Assembly (NCBI GenBank): GCA_965140775.1
Contig: OZ223471.1
Span: forward strand, 372,001 to 436,000
Length of the DNA stretch: 64,000 nt
Origin: UBA6244 sp965140775
Lineage (GTDB): Bacteria > Bacteroidota > Bacteroidia > Bacteroidales > F082
Direction of reading: 5' to 3'
The position numbers were made by a program, and so were the translations under genes. Shown here in pieces: positions 35,930 through 45,441 of this stretch. The first letter of the stretch is position 1, and every line of letters begins with the position of its first letter. Under the pieces are notes generated by a model. It was not told the origin of the DNA. It ran no database searches and worked only from the letters and a program-made list of their open reading frames with translations.

Positions 35930-36955
35930 ATGAAAGCTGTTAGAATACCATTAAAACCCCATACTCATTTCCATTTTGGTGAATTTAAAGTGGATAGTAA
36001 TATTGCACTTAGCACGACTTCAGATATCGCACATTCTGATACTTTTTTTTCGGCTCTTGTAAACGTCTATAATGAAGGTGTTGGAAACGCCAATGAGTTC
36101 GTGAAGTTTTTTTTAGATGGCAAAATCAATCTATCTTCTTTGTTTTACTACCTTAAAAAAGGAGAAACAATTGTTTACCTGCTTCCAAAACCGGTGGTTG
36201 TTGATATAATCAGTCCAAGGGACGGGAAACATAAATTAAGAAATCAAATCAAATTTGTATCAAAAGGAATTTGGACACAAGGAATCATCCCTGGAGTTTG
36301 GCTAAATAATACCAACCACTTCTGTTTCATACAGAAACATGATATCCTGCTCACAAAAGATGAGTTTAAAGCACTTGGTTTAACGGAGAAAGATACAGTG
36401 TATAGCGTGGTTGATATACCGAAAAGCCCTATCCGAAAAAACGATTCCAAAGACAGCATCTATTATCAGACCGATATTGAAATTGGGGAAATAAAGGATG
36501 TCGAGATTGGTTGTTATTTTATGTATAGCGCAAATGAGGAAGTTGAAATTGAATTAAAACGTGCCATCTCCTTACTGGTTTATTCTGGACTTGGAGGTGA
36601 AAAAAACACCACCGGCAGAAGCATGGGAGAGCCAAACTATCTTGAAGACTTCAAAATAGAACCTATCGAAGACTTAAAAATGACAAAAGGGTTTACCAAT
36701 CTCTCTTTGTTAAATCCGGCCAATTATAATGAATTGGCTGATGTGACGTATTCACAGACTCTGTTGAGGGGAGGGCGAAATTCCGGTAACGGGGAATACA
36801 AGGTGGTGAGAATGATTGCCGAAGGCGCCCTGCTTTCTACTGATGAAATAAAAGGTCGATTGGTGGAGATTGGAACAGATTTGGACGGCAATACTGTTCT
36901 TAGAAATGGATTGGCTTTTGTTATTCCTTTATCTTATTACAAAACAAATGAGTAG
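35930..36955 (+). CDS. csm4: Csm4, Cas5-group RAMP
   Basis: 341 residues. Begins MKAVRIPLKPHTHFHFGE, continues with the LSTTSDIAHSDTFFSALVNVY segment typical of Csm4 (SDTLFSAL-like) and GLGGEKNTTGRSMG (glycine-rich loop). Csm4 caps the complex at the crRNA 5' handle and contacts Cas10. It starts 3 bp after csm3 and overlaps csm5 by 8 bp. Confidence 0.9.
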   Translation: MKAVRIPLKPHTHFHFGEFKVDSNIALSTTSDIAHSDTFFSALVNVYNEGVGNANEFVKFFLDGKINLSSLFYYLKKGETIVYLLPKPVVVDIISPRDGKHKLRNQIKFVSKGIWTQGIIPGVWLNNTNHFCFIQKHDILLTKDEFKALGLTEKDTVYSVVDIPKSPIRKNDSKDSIYYQTDIEIGEIKDVEIGCYFMYSANEEVEIELKRAISLLVYSGLGGEKNTTGRSMGEPNYLEDFKIEPIEDLKMTKGFTNLSLLNPANYNELADVTYSQTLLRGGRNSGNGEYKVVRMIAEGALLSTDEIKGRLVEIGTDLDGNTVLRNGLAFVIPLSYYKTNE

Positions 36956-38267
36956 TTATTCTATTATTATTCAAACAATTTCACCATTGCATATAGGCAG
37001 TGGTGAATCGATTACCTCGGTAGGTGAATATGTGGCTACCAACAAAACAATTCGTATTATTGATCAGGAACATTTGCGCGGTTTGCTGGAGTCCTACCAT
37101 CTGAGAGACTCCTACCTGGACTTTATACTTAACTATGCCAAAAACACCCATGTCTGGGATTTTTTTACGGAACAAGAAATTGAGAAGGAGCTACAATTCG
37201 TGCGTGAATTCCCACTCAACGCAGAGGCTTTTGATCCGCAAAGCAATAATATTCTGGAACTTGCCATCGAAACAAGTAATCAAAAATACATACCCGGTAG
37301 CAGCTTAAAAGGTGCCATTAGAACCATGGTGTTTGCTTATTGCATTTACTCTGATTCATCGTTGCAGCGCGAAGTAGAGGATATAATTATTAGAAACGAC
37401 AACTTGTACTCCATTATCAAAGGGGTTCATAGCCTTGAAAACGAGTGGCTTGACAACGACTTTAAAAACATAACCGTGAGCGACTCTTTAGGGGTTGCTA
37501 ATGAAAACATCGTTGCAGAAATCGCCAAGCGAGTCCATTTATTTGGAGTAGAAACTGATGGTCTTGATAATTTGCGCGAATGTATTATGCCCGGTACACA
37601 GATAAAAACACTGATCGGAGTGAAATCAAGTCCGGTCAACGCTCAACTTCAGTGGCTATATAAAGAAGATCTTGCAGGCCTTTTTCCTGTCATCAATCAG
37701 ATGATGGATTTGTATATAAGATTCGAGATAGAATTGCTTTCCAAATCCAATGATGCCGTTGCAGAAAAGCTCATAGATTCATTAGGTTCCATGCAACAAG
37801 AGATTAAACAATATGGAAGCAATACCGCGTTGTTACGTCTGGGAAAAGGTAAAGCTTTCTTGTTTCAGATAATCCTGCCCATTTTAAGTCCTGAATCACA
37901 AAGTAAAATTTTAGAATTGATTGTGAAAGAAAAGGAAGCCCGATCCAACTTTCCTAAAACACGTGTATTGAACGACTATAATGAAATGTTTGGCTGGGTA
38001 AAACTAAGCCTGCCTGCTATGCTAGTATCTGAAACCGACATGGTTGATAATGAAATTGAGGCACTTAAAGTGGGGGAAACAAAATTGATAGCTTACTCAA
38101 TGGATTTAAAGACAGTTCATCTACTTCTGAATGGAGTTTTCTTAGAAAAAGTACAGATGGTGAACAAACTTAAAATTACTTTCAAAAGAGGAGCCCAAAT
38201 CCAAGTGGTGGTGAAACAAATAACCAAAGATGGCCGGCTAAATCAGGTTGAACTAATAAATAAATAA
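36948..38267 (+). CDS. csm5: Csm5, Cas7-like RAMP at the crRNA 3' end
   Basis: 439 residues from ATG 36,948 (ATGAGTAGTTATT), which overlaps the end of csm4. N-terminal IIIQTISPLHIGSGESI and the RAMP helix YIPGSSLKGAIRTMVFAY are diagnostic of Csm5. The protein is needed for crRNA 3' maturation and complex assembly in studied systems. An upstream in-frame start at 36,870 lies inside csm4 and is rejected. The next gene starts only 5 bp downstream. Confidence 0.9.
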   Translation: MSSYSIIIQTISPLHIGSGESITSVGEYVATNKTIRIIDQEHLRGLLESYHLRDSYLDFILNYAKNTHVWDFFTEQEIEKELQFVREFPLNAEAFDPQSNNILELAIETSNQKYIPGSSLKGAIRTMVFAYCIYSDSSLQREVEDIIIRNDNLYSIIKGVHSLENEWLDNDFKNITVSDSLGVANENIVAEIAKRVHLFGVETDGLDNLRECIMPGTQIKTLIGVKSSPVNAQLQWLYKEDLAGLFPVINQMMDLYIRFEIELLSKSNDAVAEKLIDSLGSMQQEIKQYGSNTALLRLGKGKAFLFQIILPILSPESQSKILELIVKEKEARSNFPKTRVLNDYNEMFGWVKLSLPAMLVSETDMVDNEIEALKVGETKLIAYSMDLKTVHLLLNGVFLEKVQMVNKLKITFKRGAQIQVVVKQITKDGRLNQVELINK

Positions 38268-38272
38268 TAGCC

Positions 38273-39178
38273 ATGAAACAAATTATTCTACTGGTACTTT
38301 TGTTGACTGGATTGGCTGCATATCCACAACAAACAATTGAACAAACAAAAAAAGCTACTGCTCAAATAACCAATCCCCAATTAGAGCAAGAGATTTCAAA
38401 ACTTAATACAGAGATAGAATCACTTCAGAAAAAAGTGAAAGAAGGAAATGCACAGTTGAATCAAGCGGAAAAGTTGTACACAATCGCAGATGAGGTATAC
38501 GAGAAAACAAAGGATTCCATTTCAATGTCCGATAGGATAATCTATAGTGCATTTTATGGAACGCTTGCAATGTTGATAAGTATACTGGGGTTGTCTGGAT
38601 TTAGCTTCTATAAAGTCTGGAAGACCTCGAAGGAAGCCATAGTAAAGGCTCAGGCTGAAGCAGAACAAAAAATCGCCGAAATCACCAAAAAGAACGAATT
38701 AATCATTCATGAAATGATTAGCAAGCATGGTAAAGAAAAGTTGCTTTTGGAAACATCAAATATTCTCATTATCAACAAGGAGAACACCAATGCTGACATC
38801 TGGTTTAGTATGATTTTAAAAAGGTTCAATAACTCGCCAACAATAAAAAATATTCCTGATATTGAGACCTTTAACACTAGTGTTGTATTGGGGTTTGATG
38901 CGGTGATTCTTGATAATATTAATTATAATGACTCCACTAAAAACTGGAATTTTACAAAGGATGATCTTTTAAAATCAAAACTAATTGAAATCGCCAGCAA
39001 AGCCTGTGAAAATGGAAGTGCTTTTCTATATTTTGGTGAAACAGGAAAAGATGGACGTTTTGCTGAAAGTTTGCCTCAGTACAGCCATCTTATCAATTTT
39101 GCCAACAAACCAGCCACTTTGTTTGCTAACCTAATTGATTTACTTGATTTTAGAAGATTGATAAATGAAAAAACGTAA
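38273..39178 (+). CDS. Membrane-anchored coiled-coil protein embedded in the Csm operon
   Basis: 301 residues; I recognise no named Cas family. Visible: signal peptide (1-18, MKQIILLVLLLTGLAAYP), an exported coiled-coil (about 22-85), one transmembrane helix (about 89-113, ending SGFSFYKVWK), a second coiled-coil (about 118-150), and a C-terminal alpha/beta domain (about 155-301). The last has hydrophobic strands SNILIINKE, TSVVLGFDAVILDN and GSAFLYFGETGKDGRF, a Rossmann- or response-regulator-like pattern, predicted cytoplasmic. It starts 5 bp after csm5 and ends 20 bp before cas6, so it belongs to the operon. A cyclic-oligoadenylate-responsive membrane effector is the natural hypothesis, since no Csm6/CARF gene is present. 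This is inference. Confidence 0.8.
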   Translation: MKQIILLVLLLTGLAAYPQQTIEQTKKATAQITNPQLEQEISKLNTEIESLQKKVKEGNAQLNQAEKLYTIADEVYEKTKDSISMSDRIIYSAFYGTLAMLISILGLSGFSFYKVWKTSKEAIVKAQAEAEQKIAEITKKNELIIHEMISKHGKEKLLLETSNILIINKENTNADIWFSMILKRFNNSPTIKNIPDIETFNTSVVLGFDAVILDNINYNDSTKNWNFTKDDLLKSKLIEIASKACENGSAFLYFGETGKDGRFAESLPQYSHLINFANKPATLFANLIDLLDFRRLINEKT

Positions 39179-39198
39179 TCACATTAAAAAGAAACATC

Positions 39199-39885
39199 AT
39201 GTCCCTAGTCCCGATCCTAACTATTAACCTGCTGGATGTTAATATACCCGCCAATTCAAGGCTAATGACTGCCTTTTTAAATGGCATGCGTGAAGTAGCG
39301 GTTGAAAACCAGGAATTGTTTGAATCAGAAGGCATTCCTACCGATATTTTCCATAACGACAGAATTGCCTACTCAGGCATACAGTTTACCAGCTACAGGG
39401 GAGCCGCTTCCGTTACAGCTGTTGGACAGACGGAGGTTAAAGCACTGGAGATGTGGTATGAAATTTTTAAGAAAAATATTGGCAATCAAAAACAAAACAC
39501 TTTGATAATCAGGGAACAATTTGTTGGGCGAATAACAAATGAATATCTGAATTACAAGGCCAAAAACCTATTATTGAAGAGTGAGATTGGATACGAAATT
39601 GGACATTTACAAAATCAATTTGCCATTTACGACCGGTTGGAAAAATACCTGTACGGAAATATCAAGGCATTTCTGGTTCGTGTGGCGGGCATGGTGATAG
39701 GCGAACATGATTTTATATCGGTTAAGGTACACCGATACAAAAGCCTTGGTTTAAAGCCTACTTTTCATGGCGGAAAAGTGCCTGCCTTTGACCTTTATTT
39801 TTCTACAAATGTTACGCTACCGCATACACTAAGGCTTGGGCAGGCAGTGTCACTGGGATATGGAAATGTTGTTCATTTGGACTAG
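39199..39885 (+). CDS. cas6: Cas6-family crRNA-processing endoribonuclease
   Basis: 228 residues. The C-terminus (LPHTLRLGQAVSLGYGNVVHL) contains the glycine-rich loop GxxxxxGYG of Cas6 proteins, and a ferredoxin-like core precedes it (FLVRVAGMVIGEHDFISVKVHRYKSL). Histidines in the N-terminal half (IFHNDRIAYSGIQF) may serve catalysis. It would cut the 36-nt repeats to leave an 8-nt 5' handle. It is the last gene of the operon, about 210 bp upstream of the first CRISPR array. Confidence 0.82.
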   Translation: MSLVPILTINLLDVNIPANSRLMTAFLNGMREVAVENQELFESEGIPTDIFHNDRIAYSGIQFTSYRGAASVTAVGQTEVKALEMWYEIFKKNIGNQKQNTLIIREQFVGRITNEYLNYKAKNLLLKSEIGYEIGHLQNQFAIYDRLEKYLYGNIKAFLVRVAGMVIGEHDFISVKVHRYKSLGLKPTFHGGKVPAFDLYFSTNVTLPHTLRLGQAVSLGYGNVVHLD

Positions 39886-40094
39886 TATTTTTAATAACCT
39901 TGCGTGAAGCAAATTCCGGAACGGAGTTTAAAGTTATTCGTGTGGCAAACAAGAATTAGATTCGAAATATCTACCAGCATTGCTCAGTTCTTTGACATCC
40001 TGGCTATAGACTTAAGTAAAATTCCTAACAGTGTTGGTTTTGCTACAGAGCGATTAAGTGTTGCCTACAAATCTGTGTTATATGTATTGTGACA

Positions 40095-42486
40095 GGATAA
40101 AATACCTCGGAAATGATACACCACTGAAACACATAACTCCTCCTGCACTTATCAAATCGAGGAATTGAAGTGCCCCCGGAAATGATACACCACTGAAACT
40201 TGAAGTGTTCAGGCTCTATTAGTGAGTTTGGTTATCGAAGTGCCCTCGGAAATGATACACCACTGAAACTCGATTGATTGACTTAAATTAATTCTGCAAG
40301 ATTGAAGTGCCCTTGGAAATGATACACCACTGAAACTCTTCCAAAAACAGGATGGGGTCGCCGTGTAATGATTGAAGTGCCCTTGGAAATGATACACCAC
40401 TAAAACCCCAATCAGATTTTTTCAACGAGATGCACTTGCATTGAAGTGCCCTTGGAAATGATACACCACTGAAACCTTTTATACTAATACTTAAATTATT
40501 CCTTTTCATGATTGAAGTGCCCTTGGAAATGATACACCACTGAAACTTTTGATGTGTTACCAAGAAATTTTGGATTTCTGGTAATTGAAGTGCCCTTGGA
40601 AATGATACACCACTGAAACGGATCAGGCATAACGTCATTATTTTTTTTACAGGATTGAAGTGCCCTTGGAAATGATACACCACTGAAACAAATAGGGATA
40701 ACCTTGTCACTCGCTATATCAAAATTGAAGTGCCCTTGGAAATGATACACCACTGAAACTTCGGTTGCGTAGAACCCGGTTGAGCAGTCAACTGAAGTGC
40801 CCTTGGAAATGATACACCACTGAAACCTACTACTGTTTGTTGTGTTGTGTTGTCGCAGATTGAAGTGCCCTTGGAAATGATACACCACTGAAACTTACAC
40901 ATACCATGTCGCTTTGATTACCACCCAAGATTGAAGTGCCCTTGGAAATGATACACCACTGAAACTCTTCCGAAAACAGGATGGGGTCGCCGTGTAATAT
41001 TGAAGTGCCCTTGGAAATGATACACCACTGAAACTGAATTGACGAAACGATAATACCTAGGTCAATTGAAGTGCCCTTGGAAATGATACACCACTGAAAC
41101 CTTTTATACTAATACTTAAATTATTCCTTTTCATGATTGAAGTGCCCTTGGAAATGATACACCACTGAAACTGAATTGACGAAACGATAATACCTAGGTC
41201 AATTGAAGTGCCCTTGGAAATGATACACCACTGAAACCCTCCTGGGTAGGCTCGACTCCCAAAAAATTCATTGAAGTGCCCTTGGAAATGATACACCACT
41301 GAAACTACAACACATGGATAACCTGCACCATTAGGTCTTTATTGAAGTGCCCTTGGAAATGATACACCACTGAAACTTATTATTAACATCCCGCCTATGA
41401 TTAGGCAGAATTGAAGTGCCCTTGGAAATGATACACCACTGAAACTTTTTGATCGGATACATTACATGATTCGATATAAATTTAAGTGACCCCGGAAATG
41501 ATACACCACTGAAACCTATTGGTTATTTGATTATCCATGTCTTTCACATTGAAGTGCCCTTGGAAATGATACACCACTGAAACTTTTACTTGGGAATTAT
41601 TTATTCCTCCTTTTGTTTATTGAAGTGCCCTTGGAAATGATACACCACTGAAACACGGTATTTTGTGGGATATTCCCGAGGGCAAAATTGAAGTGCCCTT
41701 GGAAATGATACACCACTGAAACACTTAATTAGTTTTTCACAACAAGCGTGCGTGGATTGAAGTGCCCTAGGAAATGATACACCACTGAAACTTCAGTTGT
41801 CGGCGTATAGCCAATTGCCACAAGAATTGAAGTGCCCTCAGAAATGATACACCACTGAAACTTGAAACTGCTTTGACCACACTGGATTTCCCGTATTGAA
41901 GTGCCCTAGGAAATGATACACCACTGAAACTCCAACAATGCTTGCTTGATAAGCAATAGATGATTGAAGTGCCCTCGGAAATGATACACCATTGAAACTT
42001 GGTAATTGAGGTTTCATGTGTCATTCGTGCCTATTGAAGTGCCCTTGGAAATGATACACCACTGAAACTTCTTTTTGTAGGCTTTTCGTAAGAAAGTTAC
42101 GAATTGAAGTGCCCTTGGAAATGATACACCACTGAAACATTATGATGGTCACACTGGGCAACCATCGTCAGAGATTGAAGTGCCCTCGGAAATGATACAC
42201 CACTGAAACTTACCAGAAACAGCGTCATTGATTTCAAATAAAATTGAAGTGCCCTCGGAAATGATACACCACTGAAACCCTTTTGCGGCTTTTTTTTGCC
42301 ACAATTTTATAATTGAAGTGCCCTCGGAAATGATACACCACTGAAACCTTTCGATTTTACAGCTCCATCCTTGCGAACAAAGATTGAAGTGCCCTTGGAA
42401 ATGATACACTACTGAAACCTGGTAATTGAATTTCAGTATAACCTTCTGGAATTGAAGTGCCCCCGGAAATGATACCTCGCTGAAAC
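40095..42486 (+). CRISPR. CRISPR array 1, 35 repeats
   Basis: 36-bp repeats starting ATTGAAGTGC and ending CACCACTGAAAC alternate with spacers of about 30-37 bp. There are 35 repeats: the first (40,095-40,130) is degenerate in its 5' half and the last (42,451-42,486) in its 3' half. Position 11-15 variants (CCTTG, CCTCG, CCCCG, CCTAG) mark sub-lineages. The last eight bases, ACTGAAAC, resemble the AUUGAAAC 5' handle of type III crRNAs, which supports transcription in the plus direction, the same as the cas operon. Several spacers are duplicated. Confidence 0.97.
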
Positions 42487-42783
42487 CCTGATGTTTCAAT
42501 GTGTTGTTTTTGCTTGCAGAATAGGAGCCTTTGGCAAACGATAATTAAAATACTAGAGACTAAGCCAGATTCAAGACTATTTGTTTTGCCTGTTAAGAAA
42601 TCGTATTTTTGTACGATGCAAGGAATTGGAGTAACCGAATTAGATCTAGAATATCTAGCAGGTTTACGTAGTTCATTGATAGTTTGATTTTGGAAAAGGG
42701 ATGCAATGCATAATAAGGCCATATTTGGTGATAAAAAATCATCCTCATAACGTTTTAAATCAGGTAATTAATACATGGAACGC
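42487..42783 (+). repeat. Leader-like sequence, copy 1, inside the CRISPR locus
   Basis: 297 bp between degenerate repeat 35 and repeat 36. It matches 42,888-43,181 over nearly its full length (for example TTGTTTTTGCTTGCAGAATA and GGTAATTAATACATGG). The match extends right up to the following repeat but fades at the left end. A degenerate trailer repeat on the left and a clean repeat on the right is the arrangement of a CRISPR leader. No convincing gene is present. Confidence 0.75.
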
Positions 42784-42887
42784 ATTGAAGTGCTCTCGGA
42801 AATGATACACCACTGAAACATTATCACCAAGGTAGACTGTCCATGACCAATATTGAAGTGCCCTTGGAATTGATACGCCACTGAAAA
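42784..42887 (+). CRISPR. CRISPR mini-array 2, two repeats and one spacer
   Basis: Repeat 42,784-42,819 (variant GTGCTCTCGG), a 32-bp spacer, and a degenerate repeat 42,852-42,887 (two internal changes and final A instead of C). It lies between the two leader-like copies. Confidence 0.95.
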
Positions 42888-43181
42888 CCAGGTGGTTCAT
42901 TATGTTGTTTTTGCTTGCAGAATAGGAGTCTTTGGCAAACGATAATTAAAATACTGGAGACTGAGCCAGATTCAAAACTATTTGTTTTGCCTGTTAAGAA
43001 TTCGTATTTTTGTACGAAAGGAATTGGAGTAACCGAATTAGATCTAGAATATCTAGCAGGTTTACGTAGTTCATTGATAGTTTGATTTTGGAAAAGGGAT
43101 GCAATGCATAATAAGGCCATATTGGGTGATAAAAAATCATCCGCATAACGTTTTAAATCAGGTAATTAATACATGGGACGT
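42888..43181 (+). repeat. Leader-like sequence, copy 2
   Basis: 294 bp, nearly identical to copy 1, with a 3-bp deletion (TACGAAAGG against TACGATGCAAGG) and scattered substitutions. It runs directly into the first repeat of array 3 and probably supplies its leader and promoter. Confidence 0.75.
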
Positions 43182-44694
43182 ATTGAAGTGCCCTTGGAAA
43201 TGATACACCACTGAAACTGAAATTGTACTTAAACTCAAATCAGCATATACAATTGAAGTGCCCTTGGAAATGATACACCACTGAAACTTTGTTTACTCGG
43301 TCGTAAATCATTTCTATTTGATTGAAGTGCCCCCGGAAATGATACACCACTGAAACGGCAAGCCGACGGGGCTGGGTTACGACTAAGTATTGAAGTGCCT
43401 TTGGAAATGATACACCACTGAAACCCTTATCTGTTAAATAAATGACAATTTGGGGCTCATTGAAGTGCCCTTGGAAATGATACACCACTGAAACAATCGT
43501 ACCATCCGTACCTCTCAAGGAAATAATTGAAGTGCCCTTGGAAATGATACACCACTGAAACGGCAAGCCGACGGGGCTGGGTTACGACTAAGTATTGAAG
43601 TGCCTTTGGAAATGATACACCACTGAAACTGCCTTGCCCCATATTGAAATTCCAACACCATTTATTGAAGTGTCCTCGGAAATGATACACCACTGAAACA
43701 CTGTCACCGATGATCCGTTCGTGGTCACAATATTGAAGTGCCCTTGGAAATGATACCCCACTGAAACTCCTCCAATCTTTTCTGCATTTCCACCGTCCAC
43801 GGTATTGAAGTGCCCTTGGAAATGATACACCACTGAAACAAAATGTTGTGGGGGGCTAATAAAACCCCATCAAATTGAAGTGCCCTCGGAAATGATACAC
43901 CACTGAAACTGCTGCGTCTTTATCCACCTCAACATGGCATTTATTGAAGTGCCCTCGGAAATGATACACCACTGAAACTTTTGTTAACGTTCGGTTAATT
44001 ACTATCTAATTGAAGTGCCCTTGGAAATGATACACCACTGAAACGGGGAGCTGTGCCCAGGTAGCGAAAGTTCTCGCAATTGAAGTGCCCTTGGAAATGA
44101 TACACCACTGAAACTTTACTCGGGAGGATTATTTATTCCGCCTTTTAATTGAAGTGCCCTCGGAAATGATACACCACTGAAACTCTTTGATTTGTCTTTT
44201 GGCAACTACACCCTCATTGAAGTGCCCTTGGAAATGATACACCACTGAAACATTGTTCAATCAAATGTTCATCCATTTTACATTATTGAAGTGCTCTCGG
44301 AAATGATACACCACTGAAACTCCAAATAACACCAGGATAGGTCTTGTGATTTAAAATTGAAGTGCTCTCGGAAATGATACACCACTGAAACTTCAATTCC
44401 GTTGTCTGTACGAGATGATTCTATTGAAGTGCTCTCGGAAATGATACACCACTGAAACTCTTTTTCCAAGGAGGTATCCATGGGAATCAATATTGAAGTG
44501 CTCTCGGAAATGATACACCACTGACCCCCCCGGAAATGATACACCACTAAAACTTCGTTTTGAATTCAAGCCCCGGGTTTTTCCGTGATTGAAGTGCCCC
44601 CGGAAATGATACACCACTGAAACAAAGAACATAGCAATAAACACCTTTAAAACACTTGATTGAAGTGCTCTCGGAAATGATACACCACTGAATT
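43182..44694 (+). CRISPR. CRISPR array 3, 23 repeats
   Basis: Same 36-bp repeat family. 23 repeats including a fused pair at 44,492-44,552, where one repeat stops at CACTGA and a partial repeat follows with no spacer between. The right-hand repeats mostly carry the variant GTGCTCTCGG and the last (44,659-44,694) ends CTGAATTT, so the right end is probably the old, leader-distal end. One spacer is duplicated together with its repeat variant. Confidence 0.97.
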
Positions 44695-44828
44695 TTACAA
44701 ACCATATTTTTACCAGTCCAGGTCTTCCATATCAAGAAATGAGCAGTTGTCCTAGCCAAGCTTTCTTTTTATTTTGGCAATTGGTGTTTTCTTGGTTTTA
44801 TTCAGTTCATATTCTTCACCCCAAGCCG

Positions 44829-45056
44829 ATGGAAAACTCCACCCGCACTTCTTTTCTCGACCCCGGGATTCAACAAACTCTACGCAAACAATTGAAGGTT
44901 GCTAAGAAACCATATAGAAATGAATATGTTCCCGGTTTTAATATCCAAGGGAAATATCTTGAAGCTTTTGGATTTAATGAGGGCGATAGGGTGAATGTAA
45001 TAGTCTCAGAAAACAGGATTTTGATTGAAAAGATAATTGAGAAAAAGGAATTGTAA
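44829..45056 (+). CDS. SymE-like toxin family protein
   Basis: 75 residues from ATG 44,829; a longer frame from 44,739 is rejected because the duplicate copy conserves only this start. The C-terminal part (YVPGFNIQGKYLEAFGF, then EGDRVNVIVSENRILIEKI) matches the AbrB/MazE-like swapped-hairpin fold of SymE, whose E. coli member is an SOS-induced RNA-cleaving toxin held in check by an antisense RNA. An antisense RNA cannot be seen directly here. It converges on the next gene with a shared terminator. Confidence 0.65.
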   Translation: MENSTRTSFLDPGIQQTLRKQLKVAKKPYRNEYVPGFNIQGKYLEAFGFNEGDRVNVIVSENRILIEKIIEKKEL

Positions 45057-45080
45057 GCCCGGATTAACTATCCGGGCTTA
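45054..45080. terminator. Bidirectional terminator hairpin
   Basis: TAAGCCCGGAT and ATCCGGGCTTA pair perfectly around a 5-nt loop between two convergent genes. The duplicate at 51,076-51,102 is imperfect. Confidence 0.75.
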
Positions 45081-45441
45081 ATTCATCTGCGATTTGACGA
45101 GCAGTTTCCTCGAAAGCAAACCAAGCTAAATGATTTTTTACCTGATGAGGAATCTCCATTGACAAACCGGTGGATTCCTCATACTCGCTTTTTAGCCACA
45201 TGATATCTTCATAGTATTTGTTGAAAAAGGCAGCCGTGTCTTGATAGTAGATCAAAGAGGATATCATACCACAAATACACCCATGCGAAAGCAGGTCATT
45301 AAACCAAGACTCTATCGGGTAGCTTTCTGAGACGGCATCGAGAGCTTCCTGGGCAACCATAGCACGAATAGTGTCTGGTTCTTGATCAATGATGTTATTC
45401 AATTGACATTCAAGAGAATCGTTGCCGGTCTGTGTTTTCAT
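45064..45441 (-). CDS. Small uncharacterised protein of mobile regions
   Basis: 125 residues from ATG 45,441 (MKTQTGNDSLECQLNNI); a longer frame to 45,564 has no ribosome-binding support. Acidic and helical, with YPIESWFNDLLSHGCICGM, YYQDTAAFFNKYYEDIMWL and FAFEETARQIADEL. Similar short proteins occur on Bacteroidetes plasmids and phage-like elements, but no function is known to me. It is present twice in the window, each time convergent with a symE-like gene. Confidence 0.7.
   Translation of the reverse strand: MKTQTGNDSLECQLNNIIDQEPDTIRAMVAQEALDAVSESYPIESWFNDLLSHGCICGMISSLIYYQDTAAFFNKYYEDIMWLKSEYEESTGLSMEIPHQVKNHLAWFAFEETARQIADELSPDS

Noticed and set aside
36870..36947. Longer csm5 start inside csm4
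   Set aside because: The added residues are hydrophobic read-through of the csm4 frame and the conserved RAMP N-terminus begins at 36,948.
42499..42687. 62-codon plus-strand frame (and its minus-strand counterparts) inside the leader-like copy
   Set aside because: Copy 2 carries a 3-bp deletion and substitutions without coding constraint, there is no family resemblance, and the context is a CRISPR leader.
40209..44644. Many overlapping minus-strand reading frames (80-140 codons) with recurring GVSFPRALQ, QWCIISKGTSI and VVYHFQGHFN peptides
   Set aside because: They are translations of the CRISPR repeat in three frames, not genes.
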